This document shows positions 8,747 through 17,792 of a stretch of DNA of 64,000 nucleotides, one piece after another. The notes beneath the pieces are model-generated. The model saw only the letters and a program-made list of their open reading frames with translations. It did no database searches and was not told the DNA's origin. The number at the start of each line of letters is the position of its first letter. Position 1 is the stretch's first letter. The position numbers were made by a program, and so were the translations under genes. This stretch comes from Melittangium boletus DSM 14713 (GTDB lineage Bacteria > Myxococcota > Myxococcia > Myxococcales > Myxococcaceae), in the NCBI RefSeq assembly GCF_002305855.1, contig NZ_CP022163.1:6014292-6078291 (forward strand), in the 5' to 3' direction.

Positions 8747-11700
8747 TCACATCGCGCCGGTGCCCATCTCTCCGACTCCCCGGATGAGCACTTCGCGGGG
8801 CTTGGCGCCGTCGGCCGGGCCCACCACGCCCTCGCGCTCCATGCGCTCGATCATCCGCGCCGAGCGGTTGTAGCCGATGCGCATCTTGCGCTGGAGCATG
8901 GAGATGGAGACGGCCTTCATCTCGCTGACGGTGGCGAGCGCCTGATCGTACAGCTCGTCGGACAGGTCGTCCTCCTCGCCGCCGCCGCCCTCGCCGTCCT
9001 CGTCGCGCGGCTTGAGGATGGACTCGTCGTAGACGGGCTTGCCCTGGGCCTTGAGGTGGTCCACCGCGCCCTTGATTTCGTTCTCCGACACGAAGGCGCC
9101 GTGCACGCGCTGCAGGTGCGCGCTCGTGGGAGGCATGATGAGCATGTCGCCCATGCCGAGCAGGGCCTCGGCGCCCACCGTGCCCAGGATGGTCATCGAG
9201 TCGGGCTTGGAGCGCAGCATGAAGCTGATGCGCGTGGGGAAGTTGGCCTTGATGATGCCGGTGACGACGTCCGTGGACGGGCGCTGCGTGGCCACCATCA
9301 GGTGGATGCCGGCGGCGCGCGCCATCTGCGCCAGGCGCGCCACGTACGTTTCCACCTCGCGGCTGGCCACCATCATCAGGTCCGCCAGCTCATCGATGAT
9401 GACCACGATGTAGGGCAGCTTCTTCCACTCCTTCTTCTCCTCGGGAGTGGAGGACTCGTCCGAGGCCTCGAGCGCGGCGTCCACCGCGTCGTCCATGCCG
9501 TCCTCGTCGTCGCCCTCGTCCGCGGCGAGCGCGGGCTCGGAGGACTCGTCGGACAGGGGCTCGGGCAGGGCCTCGCGCACGTCCTCGTCGTCGTAGCGGG
9601 GCGCGGCGACACCGGGGCCGTCGTTGCCGGAGGAGGGCTCCTCGATGACGGCGTCCTCCGGGGTGGCCACGTCCACCACGAGCACCTTCTTGGGCTTCTT
9701 GGGCGCGCTGGCCTTCTTCGGCGCTTCCCCGGCGGGCTTGGCGGCGCGCTCGGCCTCGGACGTCTCCACGAACTTGTTGAAGCCGGCGATGTTGCGCACG
9801 CCCGCCTCGGACAGCATCTGGTAGCGCCGCTCCATCTCCTCCACGGCCCAGCGCAGCGCGAGCGCCGCCTTCTTGGGATCCGTCACCACGGGCAAGAGCA
9901 GGTGCGGGATGCCCTCGTACACGGAGAGCTCCAGCATCTTCGGGTCCACCATGATGAAGCGCACCTCCTCGGGCGTGGACTTGAGGAGGATGCTCATGAT
10001 CATGGAGTTGACGGCCACGGACTTACCCGAGCCGGTGGTACCCGCGATGAGCAGGTGGGGCGCCTTGGCCAGGTCGAAGACGTACGGCATGCCCTCGATG
10101 TCCTTGCCCACGCACATGGTGAGCTTGCTGCCGGCCTTCTGGAAGACGTCCTGCTCGGCGATCTCCTTGAGGTAGACGGTCTCGCGGTCGCGGTTGGGCA
10201 CCTCGATGCCGACCACGCCCTTGCCGGGGATGGGCGCCACGATGCGCACGCGCATGGCCTCCATGGCCATGGCGAGGTCGTCCTGGAGCGCGGCGATCTT
10301 GCTCACCTTGATGCCGGGCCCCGGGAGGAACTCGTACATGGTGACCACGGGGCCGGGGCGGATCTCCACCACCTCGCCGGTGATGCCGAAGTCGGCGAGC
10401 TTGGCGCGCAGCTTCTCCGCGGTGGTGAGGAAGGCGTCCTTGTCGAGCGCCGAGCGCTCCTTCTTCTCGATGGAGAGCACGTCCAGCGGGGGCAGCGAGA
10501 AGCTGGTGCGGCCGCCCACGAACTGGAACTCGTGGTCCCTCTTCTTGGCGACGACGGCGGTGGGCTTGGGCGGGGCCTTGGGCTCCACGATGAGCGGAGT
10601 GCGCGCCGCGAGGGCGGACGGGGGCGCCGGGATGATGGCCGCGGGGGCCGGCGGGGCCTGGGGCTCGGGAGCGGAGTCGATGGGCTCCTCGGCCAGGCCG
10701 GTGACGATTTGCGGCGCCTTGCCGCGCTTGCCCTTGGGGGCCTCGGCGGGCGGCGGGAGCTGGAGCTGGGGCGCGGCGGTGGCGGCGCCCGAGGGAGCCA
10801 GGAAGGAGGCCCACACGGGATCCGCGCCGGGCGCGGGGCGCGCGGGGGCGGCGGGCGGCGTGACGATGACGGGGGTGGAGGCGGGCAGCTCGGGATTCCT
10901 GCGGGCCTCGCGAGCGGCCTCCTTGGCCTCCTTGGCGGCCTTCTTCGCGAGCGCGACGCGCTCCTTCTCCTCCTGGCGGGCCAGGCGCAGGGCCTCCTCG
11001 GCCATGGCCTCGGCCTCGGCGGCCTCGGCCTCGGCGACGAGCTGCTCGGCCTCGTCGAGCGCCGCCTCCTCTTCCTCGAGCTGCGCGAGGAATGCGTCCT
11101 CCTCCTCCTGCTCCTGGGCGGCGATCGCCTTGCGCTCCTGATAGGCCTGCTTCTGCTGCTCCCAGAAGACGAGGGCGGAGGCCTCCAGCCGTTTGGCGAG
11201 CACGCACGCCCCGTCCCACGCGAGCGAGCACAGCTTGAGGAAGGTGTACTGGGTGCCGACGATGAGCGCGGCGGCGCACACGGTGGTCACGAGGATGATG
11301 GTGCCCACGGTGGAGAAGAGCCCCACGAGCATGCCACCCAGGGTGGAGCCCACGAGTCCGCCGGGGGGGTGGGCCTGTCCGGGCTGGTTGCCGATGAAGA
11401 GCTGGGCGAGCACGGCGCCGCTCAGGGTGAGCAGCACGAAGGCCACCATCTGGGGCCAGCGCCGCCGCTCGCGGCTGCCCACGAAGACGACCATGGCGGC
11501 GTAGAAGCCACACAGGGGCAGCAGGTAGGCCCAGACGCCGAGCATTCCGCGCAGGCTCTCGGCGACGAGGTGTCCCATGGGGCCCACCGCGTTCTGGAAG
11601 CCGGGGCCCTTGCGATCCTTGATGCTGTAGGTGGCCACCGACACCAGGGACAGCACCGAGGCCGCCAGGAGCACCAACCCGATGAGGGCCTTGCGGCCCG

Positions 11701-11818
11701 GGCCGGCCTCCTCGCCGCCGTTGCGCTTGGCCTTCTTCTCCGCGAGGGCCTTGCGGCGCGTGGCGATTTCCTGCCGAGACAGGACCGTCTTCTCCGCCCT
11801 GGCCGTCCGTTCCGCCAT
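8747..11818 (-). CDS. ftsK: DNA translocase FtsK/SpoIIIE with an acidic insertion in the motor
   Basis: A 1023-residue septal DNA pump that clears chromosome ends during division. Residues 1-200 carry four membrane segments. Residues 220-310 are Glu/Ala/Lys-rich and probably helical. The motor has Walker A GTTGSGKS (Lys599) and Walker B VVIIDELADLMM near residue 805. The C-terminal winged-helix gamma domain is seen in AVSISMLQRKMRIGYNRSARMI, which reads KOPS-type DNA signals. Between the two Walker motifs, residues about 686-798 form an extra segment, first Lys/Pro/Ala-rich and then strongly acidic, that ordinary FtsK motors lack. It is transcribed alone, divergent from the zinc-ribbon/gat genes. 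Start ATG 11818 fits the family and is preceded by GGAGTG. Confidence 0.93.
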   Translation of the reverse strand: MAERTARAEKTVLSRQEIATRRKALAEKKAKRNGGEEAGPGRKALIGLVLLAASVLSLVSVATYSIKDRKGPGFQNAVGPMGHLVAESLRGMLGVWAYLLPLCGFYAAMVVFVGSRERRRWPQMVAFVLLTLSGAVLAQLFIGNQPGQAHPPGGLVGSTLGGMLVGLFSTVGTIILVTTVCAAALIVGTQYTFLKLCSLAWDGACVLAKRLEASALVFWEQQKQAYQERKAIAAQEQEEEDAFLAQLEEEEAALDEAEQLVAEAEAAEAEAMAEEALRLARQEEKERVALAKKAAKEAKEAAREARRNPELPASTPVIVTPPAAPARPAPGADPVWASFLAPSGAATAAPQLQLPPPAEAPKGKRGKAPQIVTGLAEEPIDSAPEPQAPPAPAAIIPAPPSALAARTPLIVEPKAPPKPTAVVAKKRDHEFQFVGGRTSFSLPPLDVLSIEKKERSALDKDAFLTTAEKLRAKLADFGITGEVVEIRPGPVVTMYEFLPGPGIKVSKIAALQDDLAMAMEAMRVRIVAPIPGKGVVGIEVPNRDRETVYLKEIAEQDVFQKAGSKLTMCVGKDIEGMPYVFDLAKAPHLLIAGTTGSGKSVAVNSMIMSILLKSTPEEVRFIMVDPKMLELSVYEGIPHLLLPVVTDPKKAALALRWAVEEMERRYQMLSEAGVRNIAGFNKFVETSEAERAAKPAGEAPKKASAPKKPKKVLVVDVATPEDAVIEEPSSGNDGPGVAAPRYDDEDVREALPEPLSDESSEPALAADEGDDEDGMDDAVDAALEASDESSTPEEKKEWKKLPYIVVIIDELADLMMVASREVETYVARLAQMARAAGIHLMVATQRPSTDVVTGIIKANFPTRISFMLRSKPDSMTILGTVGAEALLGMGDMLIMPPTSAHLQRVHGAFVSENEIKGAVDHLKAQGKPVYDESILKPRDEDGEGGGGEEDDLSDELYDQALATVSEMKAVSISMLQRKMRIGYNRSARMIERMEREGVVGPADGAKPREVLIRGVGEMGTGAM

Positions 11819-12003
11819 GACTTGCTCTCACTCCCCTGTAGCGGCCTGTAGCAGCCGTTGGGCGGAGTGTAGGGAGGGCAAGGGGCCGGTCAATTTTCCG
11901 GCGGGCCGTCCGGGGGCTTCACCCACCACTTTGGGGCGCCGCTCCGGGACGGAGCATGTATCTTGCCCTGTATACCGTCACGTTGGACCCGGAGCCATTC
12001 TTC

Positions 12004-12333
12004 ATGTCCCACCTTGAGAAGCCGTCGAACCCCGAAGAGGCCTACTTCCAGCAGGAAGAAATCGAGAAGAAGCGCAAGCTGGCCTACGAGCAGAATCAGC
12101 GGCTGGCGGCTCAGCAGCGCGAGGAGCTCAGGGCCCTGCACCACATGAAGTGCCCCCGGTGTGGCCTGGACCTGCAGCCCATCAAGCGGGGCGAGGTGGA
12201 GATCGACACCTGCTTCAACTGCCATGGCATCTTCCTGGACGCGGGCGAGCTCGAGGCGCTGCAGAAGCAGATGGCGCACGAGAAGGACGGCACGTGGATG
12301 GGCGCGGTGCTCAACCTGTTCAAGAACAAGTAG
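12004..12333 (+). CDS. Small zinc-ribbon (TFIIB-type) protein
   Basis: A 109-residue protein with a CPRCG...CFNCHG zinc ribbon (two CxxC pairs, residues about 49-75) followed by GIFLDAGELEAL, the hallmark of zf-TFIIB proteins (COG3809 type). The N-terminal 45 residues are a charged helix (EEAYFQQEEIEKKRKLAYEQ). The ATG at 12004 is chosen; a longer frame begins at 11956 but adds an unlikely segment. It is 23 bases upstream of gatC on the same strand, and probably heads the gat transcript. Role unknown. Confidence 0.75.
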   Translation: MSHLEKPSNPEEAYFQQEEIEKKRKLAYEQNQRLAAQQREELRALHHMKCPRCGLDLQPIKRGEVEIDTCFNCHGIFLDAGELEALQKQMAHEKDGTWMGAVLNLFKNK

Positions 12334-12356
12334 TCCCGGAAGGGAGCCGTCGGCCC

Positions 12357-12644
12357 ATGAAGCTCTCCGTCGAGCAGGTCCGCCACGTGGCCACCCTGGC
12401 CCGCTTGTCGCTGTCGTCCTCGGAGGAGGAGCGCTATGCCGAGCAGCTCTCCGCCATCCTCGACGCGGTGGCGCAGTTGCAGGAGTTGGACGTGAGCGGC
12501 GTGGAGCCCACGTCCCATGCCTCGCTCGCCTCCGCGCTCCTGCGAGAGGACGCGCCCAAGCCTTCCCTGACGCCGGATCAGGCCCTGGCCAACGCACCGG
12601 CGCGGGGTGGCACCAGCTTCGCCGTCCCGAAGATCCTGGAGTGA
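12357..12644 (+). CDS. gatC: Asp/Glu-tRNA(Asn/Gln) amidotransferase subunit C
   Basis: A 95-residue protein matching GatC in length and in the start MKLSVEQVRHVATLARLSLS, the middle ILDAVAQLQELDVSGVEPT, and the Pro-containing tail. It bridges GatA and GatB and stabilises the amidotransferase that converts Glu-tRNA(Gln) or Asp-tRNA(Asn) to the amidated forms. It is first of the gatCAB run: gatA starts four bases after its stop. Confidence 0.95.
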   Translation: MKLSVEQVRHVATLARLSLSSSEEERYAEQLSAILDAVAQLQELDVSGVEPTSHASLASALLREDAPKPSLTPDQALANAPARGGTSFAVPKILE

Positions 12645-12648
12645 TGCC

Positions 12649-14109
12649 ATGCGGTTGACCGACCTCACCCTGCTGGAGTTGGCGGAGAAGCTCGCCTCGG
12701 GGCAGACGAGCTCCGTGGAGGCGACGCGGGCGTGTCTGGCGCGCATCGCCCAGGTGGACGGGAAGGTGAAGGCCTTCCTGCGCCTGGACGAACGGGGCGC
12801 GCTGGCGGCCGCCGAGGCGAGCGACGCGCGCCGGGCCTCGGGCACGCACCTGGGCCCGCTGGATGGCGTGCCGGTGGCCGTCAAGGACATCTTCCTCACC
12901 GAGGGCGTGGAGACCACGTGCGCCTCGCGCGTGCTCCAGGGCTTCATTCCGCCCTACGACGCCACGGTGGTGGCACTGCTGAAACAGGCGGGCATGCCCA
13001 TTGTCGGCAAGCTCAACCAGGACGAGTTCGCGATGGGCTCGTCCAACGAATCGAGCGCCTACGGCCCGTGCCACAACCCGTGGGACCTCGAGCGCACGCC
13101 GGGAGGCTCCTCGGGAGGCTCGGCGGCGGCGCTGGCGGCGCGCGAGGTGTTCGGCACGCTGGGCACGGACACGGGCGGCTCCATCCGCCAGCCCGCGGCG
13201 CTCACCAACACGGTGGGGCTCAAACCCACCTATGGGCGCGTGTCGCGCTATGGCGTCATCGCCTACGCCTCGTCCCTGGACGCGCCGGGCCCCATGGGGC
13301 GCACGGTGGGCGACGTGGCGGCGCTGCTGCAGGTGCTCGCGCGGCATGATCCGCTCGACTCCACGTCGGCGGCGGTGGACGTGCCGGACTACCGGGCGGA
13401 CCTGGAAGGCGGCGTGGCGGGGCTCAAGCTCGGCGTGCCGCGCGAGTACTTCGTCGAGGGCATGGACCCGGAAGTCGAGGCGGCGGTGCGCGCGGCGCTC
13501 GCGGCCTACGAGCGGCTGGGCGCCACGCTGGTGGATGTGTCCCTGCCGCACACGAAGTACGCGCTGGCGACGTACTACCTGCTGGCCCCGGCGGAGGCCT
13601 CGAGCAACCTGGCCCGCTACGATGGCGTGCGCTACGGCTTCCGGGCGCGCGAGAGCAAGGGGCTCAAGGAGCTGTACGGCCAGACGCGCGACCAGGGCTT
13701 CGGGCCCGAGGTGAAGCGCCGCGTCATGCTGGGCACGTACGCGCTGTCGGCGGGCTACTACGACGCCTACTACATCCGGGCGCAGAAGGTGCGCACGCTC
13801 ATCCGCGAGGACTTCACGCGGGCCTTCTCCCAGGTGGACGCCATCCTGACGCCCACCTCGCCCGTGCCGGCCTTCAAGCTGGGCGAGAAGGTGGATGACC
13901 CGCTGTCCATGTACCTCATGGACGTGTGCACGCTGCCGTGCAACCTGGCGGGGCTGCCCGGTCTGTCCCTGCCGTGTGGTTTCACCCGCGCGGGCCTGCC
14001 GGTGGGGTTGCAGCTCATGGGCCGGCCGTTCGACGAGGCGAAGCTGCTACGGATCGCCCGGGCGTTCGAGCGGGAGCACGACTTCACGCGCCGCCTGGCC
14101 CCCATCTGA
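12649..14109 (+). CDS. gatA: Asp/Glu-tRNA amidotransferase subunit A (amidase)
   Basis: A 486-residue amidase-signature enzyme that releases ammonia from glutamine for transfer to the mischarged tRNA. The catalytic triad region is visible: VAVKDIF (Lys near residue 79), the GGSSGGSAAA loop (near residue 150) and TDTGGSIRQPAA (near residue 175). The ATG at 12649 gives the usual GatA N-terminus; the longer frame overlaps gatC. Length fits the family. Confidence 0.96.
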   Translation: MRLTDLTLLELAEKLASGQTSSVEATRACLARIAQVDGKVKAFLRLDERGALAAAEASDARRASGTHLGPLDGVPVAVKDIFLTEGVETTCASRVLQGFIPPYDATVVALLKQAGMPIVGKLNQDEFAMGSSNESSAYGPCHNPWDLERTPGGSSGGSAAALAAREVFGTLGTDTGGSIRQPAALTNTVGLKPTYGRVSRYGVIAYASSLDAPGPMGRTVGDVAALLQVLARHDPLDSTSAAVDVPDYRADLEGGVAGLKLGVPREYFVEGMDPEVEAAVRAALAAYERLGATLVDVSLPHTKYALATYYLLAPAEASSNLARYDGVRYGFRARESKGLKELYGQTRDQGFGPEVKRRVMLGTYALSAGYYDAYYIRAQKVRTLIREDFTRAFSQVDAILTPTSPVPAFKLGEKVDDPLSMYLMDVCTLPCNLAGLPGLSLPCGFTRAGLPVGLQLMGRPFDEAKLLRIARAFEREHDFTRRLAPI

Positions 14110-14126
14110 CGAGACACGGAGACGCC

Positions 14127-15566
14127 ATGTCGCTGAGCGATTTCCAGCCGGTCATCGGGCTCGAGGTTCATGCCCAGATGCTGACCCATACGAAGCTCTT
14201 CTGTGGCTGTTCCACCGCGTTCGGCGCGGCGCCCAACCACCACACCTGCCCGGTGTGCCTGGGCATGCCCGGGGTGCTGCCGGTGCTCAACACGCGCGTG
14301 GTGGAGTACGCCATCCGCCTGGGCCTGGCGCTCGGCTGCACGGTGAAGAAGACGAGCGTGTGGAGCCGGAAGAACTACTTCTATCCGGACATGCCCAAGG
14401 GCTATCAGATCACCCAGTTCGATCAGCCCATCTGCGAGTGGGGCCAGCTCTCGGTGGACACCGCCGAGGGCGACAAGACGATCCGCGTGCGCCGCATCCA
14501 CATGGAGGAGGACGCGGGCAAGAGCGTGCACGACGCCTCGGCGAGCGAGACGCTGGTGGACCTGAACCGCGCGGGCGTGCCGCTCCTGGAGATCGTGAGC
14601 GAGCCGGACCTGCGCAGCGCGGACGAGGCGGTGGACTACCTCAAGGCGTTGCGCGACGTGCTGGTGTACCTGGGCGTGAACGACGGGAACATGGAGGAGG
14701 GCTCGTTCCGCTGTGACGCCAACGTGTCGGTGATGCGCAAGGGCGCCACCGCGTATGGCCAGCGGGTGGAGCTCAAGAACATCAACTCGTTCCGCTTCGT
14801 GAAGCAGGCGATCGACTACGAGATCGCGCGGCAGGTGGACCTGATCGAGTCAGGCGGGAAGATCGACCAGGAGACGCGGCTGTACGACCCGAACCGGGGC
14901 GAGACGCGCTCGATGCGCTCGAAGGAGGAGGCGCATGATTACCGCTACTTCCCGGAGCCGGACCTGCCGCCCCTGCACGTGACGGACGCGCAGCTCGACG
15001 AGGCGGCCCGGACCCTGCCGGAGCTGCCCCGGGCGAAGGTGTCGCGCTTCATGAGCCAGTACGGCCTGCCGGCGTATGACGCGAAGATCCTCTGCGCGGA
15101 GCGCCCGCTGGCGGACTACTTCGAGGCGGTGGCGCAGCACCACACGGACTACAAGCGGCTGTCGAACTGGTGCCTCGGCGAACTGTTGCGGCTGCTCAAG
15201 GACGAGGGCGGGAGCGTCACCACGCTGCGCTTCTCCACGGTGCACTTCGCGAACCTGCTCGGAGCGGTGGAGAAGGGGACCATCTCGGCGAACGCGGGCA
15301 AGGACGTGTTCGGGGAGATGTTCCGCACGGGCAAGGAGCCGGAGGCCATCATCGAGGAGAAGGGCCTCGCGCAGGTGAGCGACACCGGGGCCATCGAGGC
15401 GGTGGTGGACGACATCCTCGCGAAGAACGCGGACGCGGTGGAGAAGTACCGGGCGGGCAAGAAGCAGATGTACGGCTTCTTCGTGGGCCAGGTGATGAAG
15501 GCCATGAAGGGCAAGGGCAACCCTGGCCTGGTGAACGACCTGCTCAAGAAGAAGCTCGGCGAGTAG
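14127..15566 (+). CDS. gatB: Asp/Glu-tRNA amidotransferase subunit B
   Basis: A 479-residue GatB that phosphorylates and amidates the tRNA-bound Glu/Asp. It begins with FQPVIGLEVHAQ, includes the zinc-site Cys motif CGCSTAFGAAPNHHTCPVC, the kinase-like DLNRAGVPLLEIVSEPD segment, and the C-terminal YqeY-like helical tail ending in LKKKLGE. It follows gatA by 17 bases and closes the operon; a terminator-like repeat follows. Confidence 0.96.
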   Translation: MSLSDFQPVIGLEVHAQMLTHTKLFCGCSTAFGAAPNHHTCPVCLGMPGVLPVLNTRVVEYAIRLGLALGCTVKKTSVWSRKNYFYPDMPKGYQITQFDQPICEWGQLSVDTAEGDKTIRVRRIHMEEDAGKSVHDASASETLVDLNRAGVPLLEIVSEPDLRSADEAVDYLKALRDVLVYLGVNDGNMEEGSFRCDANVSVMRKGATAYGQRVELKNINSFRFVKQAIDYEIARQVDLIESGGKIDQETRLYDPNRGETRSMRSKEEAHDYRYFPEPDLPPLHVTDAQLDEAARTLPELPRAKVSRFMSQYGLPAYDAKILCAERPLADYFEAVAQHHTDYKRLSNWCLGELLRLLKDEGGSVTTLRFSTVHFANLLGAVEKGTISANAGKDVFGEMFRTGKEPEAIIEEKGLAQVSDTGAIEAVVDDILAKNADAVEKYRAGKKQMYGFFVGQVMKAMKGKGNPGLVNDLLKKKLGE

Positions 15567-15568
15567 TC

Positions 15569-15597
15569 GGCCTGCCCTCCAATCGGGGAGGCGGGCC
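15569..15597. terminator. Imperfect hairpin after gatB
   Basis: GGCCTGCCCTCC and GGGGAGGCGGGCC pair around an AATC loop with one bulge, immediately after the gatB stop. It is a likely factor-independent or structural terminator for the gat operon, though no T run is seen. Confidence 0.5.
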
Positions 15598-15636
15598 GGG
15601 CCGGAGGCCGTTTCCGCCGGTGCCTACCCTTGAGGC

Positions 15637-16185
15637 ATGGAAACGAAACCCACCTTCGACAAGAAGACCCCTCGTGAAGCCGCGTTCGTCCCCGCCTCCG
15701 TGCGCGAGCGTCACAAGGGGCTGATGGACACGAGCGCGGCGGCGGGGATTCCCGCCATGCCCCTGCTGGGCGTCCTGCCCTTGCGCCGGCTCATCCCCCA
15801 GGATCTGCACTCGGTGCTGGACTATCAGGGCGCGCTCAGCGTGCTGGGAGCGGGACTGATGGCGGGCCCGGGGTTGGCCCGGCTCGCGGGAGTGTCGCTG
15901 GGGCTCAAGGGCCTGGGCGTGTCGTTGCTCACCGACTACCGGTTGAGCCTGCGCAAGTTCATCCCCATCGAGGTGCACGAGGTCATCGACTACGTGTGGA
16001 GCCTGGGCGTCATCGCCGCGCCCTTCCTGCTGGGCTACTCGCGCCGGAACCGGTGGGCCACGCGGGTGAATCTCTTCGTGGGCGTGACGACCCTCCTCGG
16101 CTCGCTCTTCACGGACTACCGGGCGCAGCGCGGCGTGCAGTGGGGCCGCGGCGCGGTGACGGACCTGGGTCCCGTGGGCGCCTGA
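15637..16185 (+). CDS. Two-repeat membrane protein of unknown function
   Basis: A 182-residue protein with four or so hydrophobic segments. It contains two copies of one unit: RRLIPQDLHSVLDYQGALSV at residues 49-68 and RKFIPIEVHEVIDYVWSLGV at residues 107-126, each followed by hydrophobic helices and ending in a TDYR motif (LLTDYRLS and LFTDYRAQ). An internal duplication is therefore clear. Conserved His, Asp-Tyr and Thr-Asp-Tyr-Arg sites could be functional, but no named family was recognised. It follows the gat operon terminator and is transcribed on its own. Confidence 0.7.
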   Translation: METKPTFDKKTPREAAFVPASVRERHKGLMDTSAAAGIPAMPLLGVLPLRRLIPQDLHSVLDYQGALSVLGAGLMAGPGLARLAGVSLGLKGLGVSLLTDYRLSLRKFIPIEVHEVIDYVWSLGVIAAPFLLGYSRRNRWATRVNLFVGVTTLLGSLFTDYRAQRGVQWGRGAVTDLGPVGA

Positions 16186-16209
16186 CAGTGCCCGTCACCC
16201 CGCGGAGGG

Positions 16210-17172
16210 CTACTTGATGAGGCCGATCTCCCGCAGTCGCTGCTTCAGGAAGGCGTCGGCGGTGATGGGGGGCTCGCCCGGCTTGTCGGGCGTGACGGTG
16301 CCGGGCAGCGGCGCGAGCACGCACTCCGGATAGGGGTGCACGAAGAAGGGCATGGAGTAGCGCGTGTTGTCCTCGGCGAGCGAGGGCGGGTTGACCACGC
16401 GGTGGGTGGTGGCGGGGATGACGCCGTTGGTGATGCGGCTGAGCATGTCTCCCGAGTCCACGACGATCTGCCCGCGCAGCGTGTCCACGGGGATCCACTC
16501 GCCATCGCGGGTGAGGATCTCCAGGCCGGACGCGGTGCCCTCGCACAGGAGGGTGATGAGGTTGATGTCCTCGTGCTCGGCGGCGCGCACGGCGCCGGGG
16601 ACGAACTTGTCCTTGAGGGGCGGGTAGTGGATGACGCGCAGCACGGAGGTGCCGTCCTCGGCCATGTCGCTGAACGTGTTGCGCGCGATGCCGAAGTACT
16701 CGGCGATGGCCTGGAGCATCACGGAGGCCGCGTCGTCGAGCGCGTTGAAGAGGGCGAGCGTATGGGTGCGGAAGGAGGGGACCTCCTCGGGCCACACGTT
16801 ATGGGCGGCGGTGGAGGGCCGGCGCGGGTGGCCCTCGGGCAGGTCGCGCCCCACGTGCCAGAACTCCTTCAGGTCGCCCACGGTGCGATTCTTCGCGTGC
16901 TCGCGGCCGAAGGGGGTGTAGCCGCGCTGCCCACCGAACTCGGGCACGTGGTAGCGGTGCTTCACCGCGTCGCCCTGGCGGAAGAAGGCCTCCACGTCCG
17001 CGTAGGTGCGGCGGATGAGTCCATCCTCGATGCCGTGGCCTTCGACGGAGACGAAGCCGAATTCCTGGAGGGCTTCTCCGAACACGCGCACGAAGCGGGC
17101 GCGCTCCTCGGAGTTGCCCGAGCGGTAGTGGGACAGATTGACGAGGGGGATGCGGCGAGGAGCTCGGGACAT
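16210..17172 (-). CDS. 2-oxoglutarate/Fe(II) oxygenase, isopenicillin-N-synthase family
   Basis: A 320-residue enzyme of the IPNS-like dioxygenase family. The N-terminal DIOX_N part includes IPLVNLSHY and FGFVSVEGHGI. The Fe(II) facial triad is His200 and Asp202 in HEDIN and His257 in THRV. The Arg of RYSMPFF, near residue 270, would hold 2-oxoglutarate. Length and order match family members that hydroxylate or desaturate small molecules. No biosynthetic neighbours point to a substrate. Start ATG 17172 is preceded by a GAGCG purine tract. Confidence 0.85.
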   Translation of the reverse strand: MSRAPRRIPLVNLSHYRSGNSEERARFVRVFGEALQEFGFVSVEGHGIEDGLIRRTYADVEAFFRQGDAVKHRYHVPEFGGQRGYTPFGREHAKNRTVGDLKEFWHVGRDLPEGHPRRPSTAAHNVWPEEVPSFRTHTLALFNALDDAASVMLQAIAEYFGIARNTFSDMAEDGTSVLRVIHYPPLKDKFVPGAVRAAEHEDINLITLLCEGTASGLEILTRDGEWIPVDTLRGQIVVDSGDMLSRITNGVIPATTHRVVNPPSLAEDNTRYSMPFFVHPYPECVLAPLPGTVTPDKPGEPPITADAFLKQRLREIGLIK

Positions 17173-17273
17173 GGCCCGCTCACTCTAGCCGCTCCACGGG
17201 TGGGACGTGAACACCACCCGGGAGACGAACGACAGCCGGCGGTTGCTGGCCCGGCTGCCTCGACAGCGAGGAA

Positions 17274-17654
17274 CTACTGGACGGTGCCGCTCAACGCCGT
17301 CAAACACGCCTCGCTGACTCCGGCCAGACCGATGTAACAGCCGAAGATGCTCGACTGGAACGCCGTCTCATTGGCCGCCGTGCACTGAGGCAGATCGTTC
17401 AGGCAATCCATGGCCTTCTCGATGAGCTCCCGATCGGCGTCCGTGCAGCCCTTCTCGACGGCCTCGTTGCACTGATTGATCTGGGCCTCGGTAGGCGAGA
17501 CGTCGCTGGGGATGGTGTCGTCCGGGTCGTTGGAGGGGCACGTCTCCCCCTTCTTGGCGACCGACTCGAAGGTGTCCGCGATGTCCTCACACAGATTGCC
17601 GCAACCCGTCAGCGCCATGGCGGCCACGGCGATCACTCCATACATCTTCTTCAT
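17274..17654 (-). CDS. Small Cys-rich lipoprotein, paralogue 1
   Basis: A 126-residue lipoprotein: signal peptide MKKMYGVIAVAAMALTGC, then a mature part with regularly spaced Cys (NLCEDIAD, ETCPSN, INQCNEAVEKGC, MDCLNDLPQC, IFGCYIG, EACLTAL). The ATG at 17654 is the natural start after a GGGGAAG site; a longer reading adds an unlikely N-terminus. The pattern matches the next minus-strand gene (17793-18131), showing an old tandem duplication. Function unknown; probably disulfide-bonded and periplasmic or surface-exposed. Confidence 0.75.
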   Translation of the reverse strand: MKKMYGVIAVAAMALTGCGNLCEDIADTFESVAKKGETCPSNDPDDTIPSDVSPTEAQINQCNEAVEKGCTDADRELIEKAMDCLNDLPQCTAANETAFQSSIFGCYIGLAGVSEACLTALSGTVQ

Positions 17655-17792
17655 TTGTGAACTTCCCCCTCGGTCTGCTTCACGCGTGTCGTGAAGAGCG
17701 GCGCGCACTCTAGTGGCCCGTGCACTGATTGCTAACGGACATTCCGTTTGGATCGTCTCGGACCCGGAGACTTCATTTGGGCCGTTTCACTC

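Noticed and set aside
8129..11851. A 1240-residue open frame on the plus strand, and the 2301-4832 minus, 32223-35528 plus, 38460-41948 plus and 60444-62102 minus frames
   Set aside because: They lie opposite clear genes (ftsK, radical SAM, kinases, the EF-hand gene), consist of His/Ala/Gly/Arg-rich low-complexity protein, and arise because high GC in third positions leaves the opposite strand open.
16186..16209. Possible terminator between the two-repeat membrane gene and the oxygenase
   Set aside because: The 24 bases do not form a convincing stem.
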